Source of the DNA: Isochrysis galbana
Taxonomy: Eukaryota; Haptophyta; Isochrysidales; Isochrysidaceae
Reading direction: 5' to 3'
NCBI GenBank assembly: GCA_018136815.1
Contig: CM030939.1
Span: 4,705,419 to 4,769,418, forward strand
DNA length: 64,000 bases
Positions 20,232 to 31,300 of the stretch are shown here, in pieces; the stretch's first letter is position 1, and every line of letters begins with the position of its first letter. The position numbers and the translations under genes are program-made. The notes beneath the pieces are model-generated. The model ran no database searches. It was not told the DNA's origin and was given only the letters and a program-made list of their open reading frames with translations.

Positions 20232-21633
20232 ATGGGCAGCTCCCAGTCGGCGCCCGAGTCGCACTCTGAGCTGCTCAATCGCTACTCAAGCACAGAGCAG
20301 CGGATGCTCTTGCGCAACTGCTCTCTGCTAGCTGGCAGGGACGCGGCCGAGCCGACGAGCTTCGGCCATGCTGAATGGATCGAAGTGCACGGGGCTCTAG
20401 GGACGCCTCTCGCCTCAGCACTTTTCCATGGCTTCGCGGGAGGAGACGACGGAGTGCTCTCGTTTGACATAGTCATCCGCACATTGGTACGATTGAGAGA
20501 GGTAAAGGCGGCAAGGCTGCAGTTCCTCGAGGATGCGTCTGGCGCCCCAGCAATCATAGCCCTCTCTGACGAGGTACGGACCACCGATAATGATTCACAG
20601 CTTAGTGGGGCAGTCAGAGCGATCAGAGCTGATGGTGGCCCTTGGCTTCGCAAATTTGCACCACGGCTAGTGACACCAGAGGTGGAGGAGTGGCTCGTAC
20701 AGCTGGGCAAGTATGCTGACGATCCCATGGGAGGTTCTTTGCGCGACACATATGGAATGAAGATTGTCGCTGCCGAGATGCTAGCAAGGATTGCGGAGGC
20801 GTCCTGGCTGGTCGATCATCGTAACATTGAGCCTCTGCCCAATCTGAACGGCATGAGCTCGGAAATCATCCCTCCACATGCATTCCGACCTCTTACAGCA
20901 GCGCTGCCCCCGGCTTATCGGCGATCTTGGCGCCTGTTGTTCAGCACCACGCGTGATGGCGCATCCTTTACTCGGCTCTGCAATCTGACATTCGGCCGTG
21001 CGCCATGCCTATTCGTGTTGCGCGATAAGGGCCAAGCTACTTTTGGGGCGTTTTGTCCGGAACCACTACACCTCTCTCCAAAATTCTTCGGCGATTTCTC
21101 AAGCTTCCTCTTCCGTATCGGCGCAAGCAGTGATTCCTCGCGCGTATTCCGTGCATCCGGAGACAACTCTAATTTCGTGTATTGCAACGCACACAAAGAA
21201 ATGCTGCCGAACGGCATCGCCTTCGGAGGGAATCTTGACTCGAGGTTCTTCGGGTTGTGGTTGTGAGTACTTGCACACTATAGCACAAGGACCGACCCCG
21301 TAGGGAAACCACCCGCTTCCATGATATTATGGGTTGTGGAACGCTCTTTCTGCGCTTTTTGAAATGCCGCAAAATATTCGCGTAGGATTGCGTGCGTGCT
21401 ATCCTAGCATACATCCAGTCTGCCTCCTCCTATCCTAGCATACATCCAGTCTGCCTCCCCAATCGGTGCCCCTCAGGCACGACTCCCTTGAAACCGGTCG
21501 CGCCGAAGAGCAATGTTCTACCTTTTTGCTAGATGGATCTCTTGCTTCTGCCGTAGAATTTGAGGTGGCCGCTATTGAGGTGGGTCAATATGATTGCGTG
21601 TCGCCGTGCCTCCTATGCCCAAGTGGGCGCTAG
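20232..21633 (+). CDS. MEAK7-like TLDc-domain protein, N-myristoylation signal, two exons
   Basis: Exons 20232-21262 and 21477-21633; the intron is GT-AG, 214 bp, phase 2. The protein starts MGSSQSA, a classic N-myristoylation signal as in human MEAK7 (mTOR-associated, lysosomal). Residues about 20-110 resemble the EF-hand-like helical part. A C-terminal TLDc domain begins at WRLLFSTTRDGASFTRLCN and runs through CLFVLRDKGQATFGAF, FLFRIG, NFVYCN, GIAFGG and FFGLWL. Exon 2 completes it with HDSLETGRAEEQCSTF and FEVAAIEVG, the family's C-x-T-F and I-E-V end. TLDc proteins bind V-ATPase or act in lysosomal and oxidative-stress signalling. A further 3' exon is possible because GAG|GTGGGT could be a donor just after I-E. 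The intron contains two tandem copies of a 30-bp unit. Confidence 0.87.
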
Positions 21634-22932
21634 GCCGCGTTGTACTCGCGAGCCCAAATTTGTTGTGCTCCCGAAACGCCTGCCCTGGCTTGTGCAACGT
21701 GCGGGCTCCATCGCCACAAACGCCGCCCTGCTACTCTTCCTAGGTCTGGGCGGTGAGTGAGAATGTCTTCATGCCCGACGAGAACCGCCACGGCGCTGGC
21801 GCCATGTCTGAGGCACACAAGGAAACGCGTGCCTTCCTCGCTTTAGCCGGCAGAGAGATGCAATCTGACAACATTAGTCCACCACCCGTTGGTGAAGAAG
21901 GGGATGAGTGAACGGCTCGACGAATAACCCCCACCAGGACGATGGCATAAGATGAGCGACTGCATGAATGAACCCCCCCCCCCCGCCACAACGATGCCAT
22001 GAGCGGCGTGTGACACGTAGCTCGCGTTGGCGCCATTCGGACTTCCGACATTGTGTCACGATCCGAAAAAACCCGGTGCCATTGCCATTGCCACGCGCGC
22101 ACACGGCCCTGGACACCATCAATCGATACATGCGAACCGATGCGGAGAAGCTCGATGGGTGGCCACCTATCCACGCCAGAAAAGAAGTAGCCGATCTCTT
22201 TTGGAATCGGATATGCTGAGATTTAGGATTTAGTATAACATACATATTTGGTCCTTACGCATATAGCGAGACGCGTGCAGATCATTCGTTCTCTCCTTGT
22301 CGTATTCACGGAAAGAGCGCGCAACGCGGGACTAAGCCAATGCATCCATCGGATAGCATGTGCAAAGCGACTGCAGCGGAGAAGGGGGGGGGGGGGCTAT
22401 GCGGCTAGATTGCGATGGCGGCAATGGCGATGGCAGCGGCGGCGGCCGGCTCGTAGCACGGTTTCGTCTTTACACGGGCGTTACGCGACTGAAGCTAAGG
22501 CGGCAAGCCGGGGGCTCCGACTCAAGTGTTAAGGTGCCCCGCCAGTCGCACGCTTTCTCACCAAAAAATTATCACCATGCCATTACAAAAGCCGTTTAAA
22601 GTGCTAAAGCGCCTGGCTCCTAACCCCTCCCTCCTCCTAGCAGCAAGGCGTGTGCCGGTGCGGGGGTGCCGTGTCCAACGTTGAGGAGCTATACGAATCA
22701 TCTGGCAGAGAAACTCCAGCAACTCACGAGGGGCGCGGCTGTGGCTGGATCCGTGGTCAGGGGGTTTTGTATTAGGGGGGTACGGCCCTGAGAACGAGAG
22801 GGTGCAACTCGAGGTTCCTTTTTTTTGTCACGCCCCTCCCGGCTTTTTAGGTATATAATTTCTACTGACCCCTAACTTCGCCCCTAACTCGGGGGTTGAC
22901 CGCGCGCAAACAAACAAAAACACGGGGACCCA
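21634..22932. other. Intergenic, no firm gene
   Basis: Several overlapping short frames of unclear status, a poly-C tract (about 21977) and a poly-G tract (about 22385). Nothing has a recognisable domain. From 22640 the sequence changes character and leads into the orphan-ORF island. Confidence 0.35.
22812..22860 (-). promoter_or_regulatory. Repeated GGTTCC-T-run-GTCAC motif, copy 1
   Basis: The word CTCGAGGTTCC, a T run and GTCACGCC occurs here. It recurs at about 23582-23606, and again without the CTCGA lead at about 23615-23637. A TATATAA box lies at 22852-22858. Shared sequence around orphan ORFs may be a common promoter or terminator element. The role is inferred. Confidence 0.35.
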
Positions 22933-23292
22933 TCAAGCGGAAGACGTCTTGTGTTTCGTTTGTGCCTCCCGTTTCAATATAGCCTCCGCATCGAAGGTCA
23001 GTTTCATTTTCTCCGTCTTGTAAAAGCGAAAATACTTTGTCTTCCACAGTATCAAGAGGAGAAGAATAAACAGCGCGAAGACCACCCCGACCGCGATCCC
23101 GACCCTTGTGAGGCCATCCCTCGACGCGATGACTGCTGCGAATGAAGCACTAACGAGAAACCAGAAGGTGATGCCACCCAAGAGACTGATCAAGGGGACG
23201 ACGTCGTAGGGACCATCGTCGAAAAAGGTATCACGGGCGTAGACCCACATCTTACAGTATGCAAAGTAAATTTTTTTTTGAGATTGTGTCAT
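22933..23292 (-). CDS. Small two-pass membrane protein, orphan
   Basis: ATG 23292 opens a 119-residue protein (in-frame upstream ATG at 23394 gives 153). After a hydrophilic start (TQSQKKIYFAYCKMWVYARD) come two membrane segments: VPLISLLGGITFWFLVSASF and VGIAVGVVFALFILLLLILW. A basic cytoplasmic tail ends it. It is intronless and not recognised. The compact two-helix hairpin with charged ends resembles small viral or organelle-envelope membrane proteins, but that is only a shape argument. A T-rich stretch just upstream and flanking repeated motifs set it apart from neighbouring host genes. Confidence 0.5.
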   Translation of the reverse strand: MTQSQKKIYFAYCKMWVYARDTFFDDGPYDVVPLISLLGGITFWFLVSASFAAVIASRDGLTRVGIAVGVVFALFILLLLILWKTKYFRFYKTEKMKLTFDAEAILKREAQTKHKTSSA

Positions 23293-23581
23293 TGACGGGG
23301 GCGCCCTCGCCTCCCTCCTAGTTTGCGCCTCAACTTGGCCCCTAACTCGGACACGCTTCCCCGAGCGTGAATACCTTTTTTTCTTGCATAACAATAAGGG
23401 AACGTCATGTTGGTATACATACCCTAGAAGCGTGATGAATATGAGGTGGAGGAACTAAAGAAATTAATAGTTCCCATTATTGCCTGGTCCTTATTCATTA
23501 TCGTGCCATCAATCGTACTTGCATTCGGGGCGATGGGTGTTAAAGGAATCGGAGTTGGACGTTGGCCGCGCGCATGAACAA

Positions 23582-23640
23582 CTCGAGGTTCCCTTTTTGT
23601 CACACCCACCATGTGGTTCCCTTTTTTGTCACACCTTGAA
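23582..23640. repeat. Repeated GGTTCC-T-run-GTCACACC motif, copies 2 and 3
   Basis: Two copies lie in direct orientation, about 30 bp apart; copy 1 is at 22812. Two further short repeats (GAATGCAACCA with GCCCG and GAGTTGAAGAATGC) follow at about 23664-23705. Confidence 0.45.
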
Positions 23641-23901
23641 CGATCATCCCGCCCTTGTTGAAGAATGCAACCATGCCCGCTGCCCGAGTTGAAGAATGCA
23701 ACCACGTGGGCGTCAGACTGCCGACGTCCGCCCTTGCACGCCCATAGCCAGCACACCGGGCGGATGGCGACGTCTGAAGAAAGACTTCACACGGTTTCAA
23801 CGCCGTTTGCTGCAAAGCAAAAGGCAAGCGATTCCCCACGAGACTCCAGGACGCATTTCGCCCCAGTCACCATCACTCCACCCGCAAGCGTGTGAATGAG
23901 C

Positions 23902-24423
23902 TCATTGAATGAGCTGCAGCATGCGTGTGAGCATGACTTGAGAGATCGCAGTGTCGTCATAACTCGCCAAAGAGGTGCGATTCACAAGATGGATGTCAAC
24001 TGTGTAGAGCTCCCGATTCCCCGCTCGCTGGAGGCTCTCGGCCGCGCTCTTGGTTGGCGCAGACCACGACCGTGCAAAGTCGTACTTCCAGTCTCCCAAG
24101 ACGAGCTGCCGGGGGTGCTGGATGCAAAAGGCCGCGGTGGTGACGACCTCCTCCAACTCATGGGTGCTTACCGGATCGTCGCACGTCAAGGACACCTTGA
24201 ATGCGAGGCCACCGGGGCTGTCGGTGAAGAAGACGACTTCCCGAAAGGTCCTCTGCACACTGCGTTCGATGCTGAGAATGCGGTTGATGAGCTGCTCGGG
24301 CGGTCGGTTGACTGGCGCTGGGCTGACGGTGGCCGAGTCGCAGTACGAGACGGAGTCCTCTTCAGCGGCCAGTGAGGGCGAAGCGGGCGGGGTCATGAGG
24401 GGGACCTCGGTGGGCGCTACCAT
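23902..24423 (-). CDS. Orphan 173-residue protein
   Basis: A single uninterrupted frame from ATG 24423. The N-terminus is Pro/Ser/Ala-rich (about 40 residues), followed by a folded-looking region with alternating strands and helices: REVVFFTDSPGGLAFKVSLT, ELEEVVTTAAFCIQHPRQLV and LYTVDIHLVNR. There is no signal peptide or membrane segment. I do not recognise it. It lies between the two-pass membrane protein and the ORF at 25164, all intronless, suggesting one acquired or viral-like block. Confidence 0.5.
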   Translation of the reverse strand: MVAPTEVPLMTPPASPSLAAEEDSVSYCDSATVSPAPVNRPPEQLINRILSIERSVQRTFREVVFFTDSPGGLAFKVSLTCDDPVSTHELEEVVTTAAFCIQHPRQLVLGDWKYDFARSWSAPTKSAAESLQRAGNRELYTVDIHLVNRTSLASYDDTAISQVMLTRMLQLIQ

Positions 24424-25163
24424 GTATCGGCAAAACTGACACAGGGAGGTGGGGGGGTGTCAGTGGCACTGCTGAGTTTTTTTTTTCAATCGACACCCAT
24501 GATTGGCAAAACTGCGGAAGAAGAAGAGAGACGAGTCGAGAGCCGTTCGTGGTTCGTGAGAGTTACATGCTTCCCAGACGTGGACGGGGAGGAGATCCAA
24601 TCTCTTCTTCATCTCGCGCGGGAGATCATATCACAAATGTTTTCGGAAAATGAGGCGAGCAGGAGGGGGGGGGGGGCGTCGTCCCTTCTTTATCTCAGAT
24701 GGCCGGGGGGGTGTTTCTAGACGAGTCGTCCCTTCTCTATCTCACGGAGGAGATCAGATGACGAACGTTTTCGAGAAGGCAAAGCAGGCGGGGATTCCGA
24801 CTCTCTGCGGTCTCTTCTCCTATTTGCCGCCCGCCTGCGGGTGTCACTGTTCATCAAAGTACCGCCCGTTTCAATATGGTGTGTGGGAGTGAATGCAGGG
24901 GAGGAGAGGCGAAGAGGCCTACTCGCATTGCGCCTGAGAGGATGACTATGTGTCGAAAGTCTTTGATATTCAACAAGTTTCGCTCAAGTTTGTGCTTTGG
25001 CCTCGTGGCACACTGCCTGCGGTTGGCTCGTAGGGCTCTCGCCTCCACCCCTCGCTCACCTGACCCCCGCTTCTCTACCTCTCTCCTCGCTCCACTCGCT
25101 TCCCACAACTGGTCGCCCCACCCGCTCCTGGAGATTTGCGCAAAAGTTCTCTCGTTCCCACCC
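24424..25163. repeat. Spacer with imperfect 65-bp direct repeat
   Basis: Two related blocks (about 24600-24665 and 24735-24795) share GGAGATCA-AT-AC-AA-GTTTTCG with flanking TCTC and AGCAGG-GGGG words. The first is inside a short plus-strand frame (24457-24720) ending in Glu-rich helix. The second is shifted out of frame. This may be a decayed small gene with a duplicated 3' segment. Confidence 0.35.
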
Positions 25164-26138
25164 ATGCATCCGCAGAGCACCGTCCCCATCGCGACCGCGT
25201 CCCTCCGTCACCAAGTAGCAACGCTGGGCGCTCCGCTCGGCGGCTCCACCCTCCCTTCGAACGTAGCCGCTGGAGTCGGCGCGGACCGCGGCATGCCGCA
25301 CAACAACACCAAGCTTGCCACGCCTACACAAATTGCCCACATGGCTCTCGCGCGCCTGCACCAAGAAACGGTGACGGCGATCAAACTGCAAGAGGATTCC
25401 AAAATGGACACTTGCCAGAAGCTGTTCGCCAGCATGAAGAATGCCGCGCTCCGCGCGGACGGCACCCTCTCAGCGTGGACGAAAAGTATGCACGTGGCCA
25501 CGAAAGACTTTGCGACTTTATGCGCGACCACCGAGGACCTTTCGACACGGTGGAATCTCGTGGACCGCGAATTGCGTGACGCGCTCGTCGCCGAAGAAAG
25601 CCTGCTTCAGATAATGGACTGCATGCAGCTCAACGTGAACGAGCCCGACTGGTGCATGAACCACGTGCAATACCTTCACTCAAACGCAGGCTCGGCGCGC
25701 AGTCAGCTCGACAAGATCGGCAATGCCCTGCAAGTCGCACAAGAGTTCCTGGCGACGTTCTCACATACGCCGACTCGACCAGCGCTGCTGGTGGCAACTG
25801 GTCGAGAGAGCTCGCCGCCCAGAGCCCCTGGGAGTGCGGCCATGGGCGCGACTCTCGGGAACTCTGGGACGCGAGAAAACGCGGGAAACACACGGGGGCG
25901 CGCGCAAGGAAAGAAAGGGGGCGCACACATGAGAAAACAAGGGAGGGGGATCGAGAGCGATCACCCCTATCCCTATCCTAACACACGGGGGCGGAAGAGA
26001 GGAAGATCGGGATCGGAGGATCCCGATCGGACGGAGAGGATGCGACCCGAAGGGAGAAACCAAAAACACGCGAAGGCGGGAAAACAAAGAGGGAGAGGGC
26101 CTCTCCTTGGGAAACCTAAAGGGCGGCTCTCCCCCTAA
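25164..26138 (+). CDS. Orphan helical protein with basic RG/KR-rich tail
   Basis: ATG 25164 is preferred; the frame is open from 24876. The first 50 residues are Pro/Ala/Thr-rich. About 60-215 are continuous amphipathic helix rich in Leu, Ala and Gln (QIAHMALARLHQETVTAIKL, ATKDFATLCATTEDLSTRWN and ESLLQIMDCMQLNV) with coiled-coil spacing. The last 100 residues are strongly basic and low complexity. The pattern, with a helical core and basic nucleic-acid-binding tail, would fit a capsid/scaffold or chromatin-type protein, and the helical part loosely recalls nucleoporin coiled coils. No family can be named. It is intronless. Confidence 0.5.
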   Translation: MHPQSTVPIATASLRHQVATLGAPLGGSTLPSNVAAGVGADRGMPHNNTKLATPTQIAHMALARLHQETVTAIKLQEDSKMDTCQKLFASMKNAALRADGTLSAWTKSMHVATKDFATLCATTEDLSTRWNLVDRELRDALVAEESLLQIMDCMQLNVNEPDWCMNHVQYLHSNAGSARSQLDKIGNALQVAQEFLATFSHTPTRPALLVATGRESSPPRAPGSAAMGATLGNSGTRENAGNTRGRAQGKKGGAHMRKQGRGIESDHPYPYPNTRGRKRGRSGSEDPDRTERMRPEGRNQKHAKAGKQRGRGPLLGKPKGRLSP

Positions 26139-26531
26139 CCACAACACATCTTAGGCCCCTAAGTAGAGCACAAGGGGAGTGCCGCAAGCCGCAAGGCGGG
26201 TAGTGAGGGTAGAGGGAGGGAATGGGGCGTGGCTACAGGAGCGAACCCTAGTGCCACGCGCGAGGCGAGAATGTTGAAAGGGCTTTTTTTCGGGGAAGGA
26301 AGCAAGTAGAAGTTATACTCGATTTGCGCATGGGTATGGGTCGAAAAAAGAATCAGACCTTAGGTAGCGGCCTCCGAGCTACATGTCGCGGCATATGAAT
26401 CAATGAACGCCAAACGCGCGAGCATGTCGCCTGAATCGCTAAATTTTGATATGCAATTTGCAGATGTGGCAGCCTCAGCGCTTGTGGCAACAGCGACAAC
26501 ACCTTAAGCAGCCATCACGCATGTGAACCGA
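26139..26531. other. Intergenic, no gene seen
   Basis: Mixed-composition spacer between the orphan ORF and the convergent rRNA methyltransferase gene. No motif recognised. Confidence 0.4.
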
Positions 26532-27518
26532 TCACGGCTTCCTTGGTTTTTTTCGCCGTTGCTTGTTCATTTCTTTAGCCGAGCCTCCGAATCTCTTCTT
26601 TACCTCTTCAGTCGGGACCGCTCGTGTGCCCACCTTGACAAGGGCATAGGTCAGCGCGCCGCCGTTGGTGTGCGGGATGTCGCTTCTATATCCAGGGTAA
26701 GCGGCAGCATCAAACGGGATGGCACACTTCACACGCAAACCAGCAAGCTTTGCGAGTGTTGGTAGTCCCCATTGTTCGTAGGGCTGACCGCGTGGAATGG
26801 TCACGTGCAGCTCGCCATCCGGACAGAGCAAGCCTCCTGCCGCCGTATTTCCGAAAATCTCTCGTAGCAGAGCCTGGTTTGCAGAGGTGGCGGATGGAGT
26901 ATCCTTTGGCAAGCCACCGCTAACTAGCGGGAAGTTAAAGATAATGCGATCGAAGCCCTTCCTTCGCCCGACAGCCTCTGGAGTGCTCAACCGTGTAGCG
27001 TCGACGCCGAAGAGAACGGTGCCGCCGCACGCACGAATTGTCTCGATATTGTCCTCAACATCAGCCTGCGCAAGGCTTTCGCGCTCGCTCTGCAGGGTTG
27101 TGGCAACCAGTCGTGTGCACTCACCCCAGAGCGTGGCAAGTGATGCAGCAAAGCTCAGGTCGCCCTCGCCAAGCAGGAGCATGTGGCTCAAAGTGTCGTG
27201 CGCATACGGATTGTGCGGCTGGCGACTCCTATGCGACTGCTGCTGCGAGGATGGACCTTTGGCCGGTGTCGACCTGGCTGGCAGCAGCGCAGGCATCTGC
27301 ACAGCAGGCGTGAGCTTGTTCGCGCCGACCTTCTGCACTCTGCGCATCTTGCCGTACGCGGCGATCTTAGCCTTCTTGCGCGCCTGCCCCCGGTTATCGC
27401 GCACCTTGATTTTAGCCATCCGAACACGCTCACGCTGCAGCCCCGTGGGGCGGGGAAGGCGGAGAGAGCGAGGGACGGCGAAGGTGGCCCGCACCGTTGT
27501 GGACGACACGCGTGCCAC
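26532..27518 (-). CDS. BMT5-like (DUF2431) 25S rRNA uridine-N3 methyltransferase
   Basis: After a very basic N-terminus (RKKAKIAAYGKMRR), the Rossmann-like domain begins MLLLGEGDLSFAASLA, the signature G-E-G-[DN]-[FL]-S-F of the BMT5/DUF2431 family. It continues with LVATTLQSE, GVDATRL and FDRIIFNFPLVSGG (family F-N-F-P-H-x-G; His is Val here). It ends with LHVTIPRGQPYEQWGLPTLA and YPGYRSDIPHTNGGALTYAL. BMT5 methylates 25S rRNA in the nucleolus with SAM as donor. Start 27518 is used; MAKIKVRDNRG at 27419 is an alternative. The enzyme is single exon and complete at 328 residues. Confidence 0.85.
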   Translation of the reverse strand: MARVSSTTVRATFAVPRSLRLPRPTGLQRERVRMAKIKVRDNRGQARKKAKIAAYGKMRRVQKVGANKLTPAVQMPALLPARSTPAKGPSSQQQSHRSRQPHNPYAHDTLSHMLLLGEGDLSFAASLATLWGECTRLVATTLQSERESLAQADVEDNIETIRACGGTVLFGVDATRLSTPEAVGRRKGFDRIIFNFPLVSGGLPKDTPSATSANQALLREIFGNTAAGGLLCPDGELHVTIPRGQPYEQWGLPTLAKLAGLRVKCAIPFDAAAYPGYRSDIPHTNGGALTYALVKVGTRAVPTEEVKKRFGGSAKEMNKQRRKKPRKP

Positions 27519-28336
27519 ACAAGTGTGTAAAAGTAGAGTAAACGCGGTATAGATGAACGCCTCCCCCTGTCGGTATCTCTCTCATCGGCATGCGGCGCGA
27601 GCCGCCGCCGAATGGTTCTTGCCGAGTGAGTGTTGTGCGCAAATAGTAGTGCTCTGCTCAGTGTGGTATATCTCTCTATTACTCTTATTAGTATAGATGC
27701 TTCTGAGAAAAAAAATCTGAGGATTCAGGGCTATACACCTACCGTCTACAGGACTCTCCCGCTCTATTTCCATCGCCCTTATCTCCCCTCCCTCCACCTC
27801 CTCCCCTGCCCCCCTTCTTTCCTTTTTCTTTGGTTTCCGGGGTCCGACCTCGGTGCACTACCTGAGGCCTGGTTTGGAGTGTGGGGTCCGGGTGTCGCAT
27901 TCGCGAATCGACGCTCGTTAGGCTTCTCTTCGTCGTTCGGCATTTATCGTTATAATAATTCTCTCGTTCTCGTTCTCGGTCAAAAGCTTCGCTTGGATGC
28001 ATGGGATCGGGGGTTAGGGGTGGGTAAAAACTTTTAGCCGAATTCGAATTCGCCCAAACTTGTCGGCCAAACTTGCGTGATTCTTGTAGCTCACTGCCCA
28101 AACTTGTCGTCAAACTTGTGGCAATTTGTGGTGCCGCAAGTACGTCCGCAGCACGTTTCCCTTGAGGAACACACACAAAAAAACTCGCAACTAGCGATCG
28201 CGCGCGCGCGTCCGACGCCGACCTACCTGCACCTGCACCTCCACCTCTACCTACCTCGCACGTCATTATTACAAATAGCAAATAGCGCCTCTTTGTACAT
28301 GACTACATGACACAAACCACGCAAACACATGCACAC
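27519..28336. other. Region between rRNA methyltransferase gene and Gypsy element; possible 3' LTR not resolved
   Basis: Contains a plus-strand T/C-rich stretch and repeats of the word CCCAAACTTGTCG (about 28052-28110). The 3' LTR of the Gypsy element should lie here, but I could not match it to any sequence near 38-41 kb. Confidence 0.3.
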
Positions 28337-28347
28337 TTATGAAGACT

Positions 28348-31300
28348 TCACTCCCTCATTCCCACCCGGTTGTTGTTGTTGTAACGCAACATCAGCGCGG
28401 CTTGAATCNNNNNNNNNNNNNNNNNNNNNNNNNNNNNNNNNNNNNNNNNNNNNNNNNNNNNNNNNNNNNNNNNNNNNNNNNNNNNNNNNNNNNNNNNNNN
28501 NNNNNNNNGGAGCGCATCGATTCGCGTTGGGCTTCTTGAGTACTTTCGAGGGCGGAACGCACGACTCGAGAAGCTTCTTATTGAGCTCGGTGGCGTAAAT
28601 GACGGCATCGGACGGAGGCCTAGATGGAAGGAACTCGAGAACAGGAGCAGGGTCAGCAAGTTGAGCTGGAAGACGAAGCTCCCGACCAAACAAGATAGCC
28701 GCGGGTGACTTGGGTACGACGCGACCGGCGGTCGCTCGCATAGACATGAGAAGAACGGAAGGTGGTCGACCCAATGGGCGCCGCCTTCATTGGAGACTCG
28801 AGTCATCGTGAGGAGAGTTTGTTGAGCTCTTTCCACTAGCCCTACGCCTTCGTGGCGATAGGCTTCAGTAGTGCTCAAGTCCGTGCCAGTCGCTTTGAGA
28901 ATTAGGTCCACTAACCGAGAGCAAAGATTCGAGCCGGCGTCGGTTCGAAGTTGGCGAGGGACTCCATAACGAGATACGATGAGACGCATGAAGACGTCCA
29001 GACATTTTGCGGACGAGGGGTTACCGTTGCAAGGCTCAGCTTCAATCCAACGAGAGAGAGAATCGACGAAAACAATCAGCTTATCAAAACCGGAGCGGCC
29101 GGATACGAAATCGTGGGTGGGAGCCATCGAAAGAATATCGCAATAGACGACGTCGAAAGGATAGGATCCGATAGAAAGACCGGATGGATGGGCGAGCGGT
29201 CGCGGTAACGGTTTGCCAAGAGTGCATTCATGGCACTCTCGAACGTACTCCGATACAGAGGCGGATAGGCCAGGCCAGTAAACTCGAGAACGAAGTAGGG
29301 TAGTCATCCTTGTCGCACCTGGGTGACCAAGGTGGTCATGGTAGGCGCGGAGGTACGTGTCACGAAGGGACTCCGGAATGTATAAACGAAGAGGAGCCTC
29401 TTCCGCCTCTGAGGAGCGGTAGTAGAGTAGGCCATCGCGAAGCAGGAATCGGGACCTTTTCTTCGACGACGAGCTAGAGTCGATCGAAGAGGAAGCTTTC
29501 GGAAGGATCGACTCGAGTTCAGAAATGATCGAGCTAGCGAACTCGTCGGTAGAGAGCGCTTGACGCAATTCGTCGGCATGAGGCACGCCCACATCGAGAT
29601 ACGAGGAGGTAATCGACTCCGAAGATTCCGATGCTTGACGAGCGAGCCTATCGTTTGCTTGTTGGCGGCGAGCGGTGAGGGTGGATGACGTAACCGCGGC
29701 GGCAACTATGTCGTGAATTTCGGAAGAATCGAAAGAATGGACGTCACTCTCCTCGAGATGGAGAGGATCGTGATCGGGCTCGAGAGCAACTAGGCGGGAT
29801 AAGCCGTCGGCGTCCCAGTGAGTGACTCCAGGTTTGTGCACGACGTCGAATCGATATTCGGCTAGCTTCAGGACCCATCGCATGAGGCGCGAGGCTGGAC
29901 CACCGGTGACTTGATCTTTCATCGTGTGAAGCCAGCGCAAAGCTGAATGGTCTACGACGAGGGTGAAGTGGCGACCCCAAAGATACGGCCTCCAATTTCG
30001 GATCGATTCTAGCGCTGCTAGAAGTTCGATTTCAGTAACTGTCCAATGGCGCTCAGCCGGACTCAAACTACGACCGTAGTATGCAACAACGCGCGCTCTC
30101 CCTTCGTCGTCTTTCTGAGCAAGGACGCCGGCGATGCCGAGCTTGCTAGCACCGTCGGTCTTAACGAGGAAAGGACGGTCGTCTCGAGGAGGTGCGAGTA
30201 CGGGTTCTTCACAGATAGCTTGCTTGAGATCTTCGATAGCCTGGCGACAGGCTTCTGTTTGCGACTCGACCGGGACATCGCACCCTTTCCGCGTGAGAGC
30301 GGTTAACGGCGCTGCACGGATCGCAAAACGGCGTATAAAACGGCGGTAGTACGAGCACAGTCCAAGGAAAGAACGGACGGCTTCGATAGAGTTGATTTGG
30401 GTAGGGTCGATTTTCGAGACGGCTTCCACTTTCTTGGGATCCATCCGAAGACCTTCACGCGAAACAACGTGGCCGAGATATTCAGCCGAGGTGGCAAAGA
30501 AAACGCATTTCGACATCCTGCAAGTGAGGCCCGCCCAGATGAGACGTTCCAAGACAAGATCAAGACGGTGTAACATTTGTTGGAATGACGACTCTTCCCT
30601 GGCCTGCAGCGAGTCACCTACGCCTGTCGACCAGGCGCCGACATCATCCAAGTATGGCATACAAATCTCCCATGCCAGCCCACCGAGAACGGCGTCCATG
30701 AGGCGGCACATATACGAGGGACCGGATTGAACACCAAAAGGCAAGTAATTGAACTCGTACTTGCCGCGATGAGTAGTGAACGCGGTGATATGTTTATCGG
30801 ACTCTTTGATCGGTATACCCCAGAAACCAGATGCCAGGTCCAGGGTGCAAAGGAATAGAGAATCAAGGTTGCCTTGGCCGGACGACAATCGGTCGATGGC
30901 TTCTACCGTGAGGGGAAGAGGGCTGTCCTCTAGACGAAGCTTGGAGTTGACGTCGCGATAATCTACGCAGAAACGTACGGAGCCATCCTTCTTAGTGACT
31001 AGCACGACTCGAGAGGCCCACGACGAATTTGATTTCCTAATGATGCCCGCGGACTCCATCTTGCAAACTTCGTCCTCTATGATCTTCTCACCCTCTCGTC
31101 CAACTCTAGACGGTGCGTGGCGGTGAGCTTCGGCTCCGGGGTTGAGCGGTAGCTCTACCTCCATCACGTGAGTGTGATTCGGGTTGGTCGGGTCAATTGC
31201 GAAAGCAGCGATACGTCGGGCCAGTAGACGACGAACTTGTTCACGTTGGGGCATCGAGAGACGGCCTTCGGGGTCGATCTTGGCTGCCTCGAGGAGCTTA

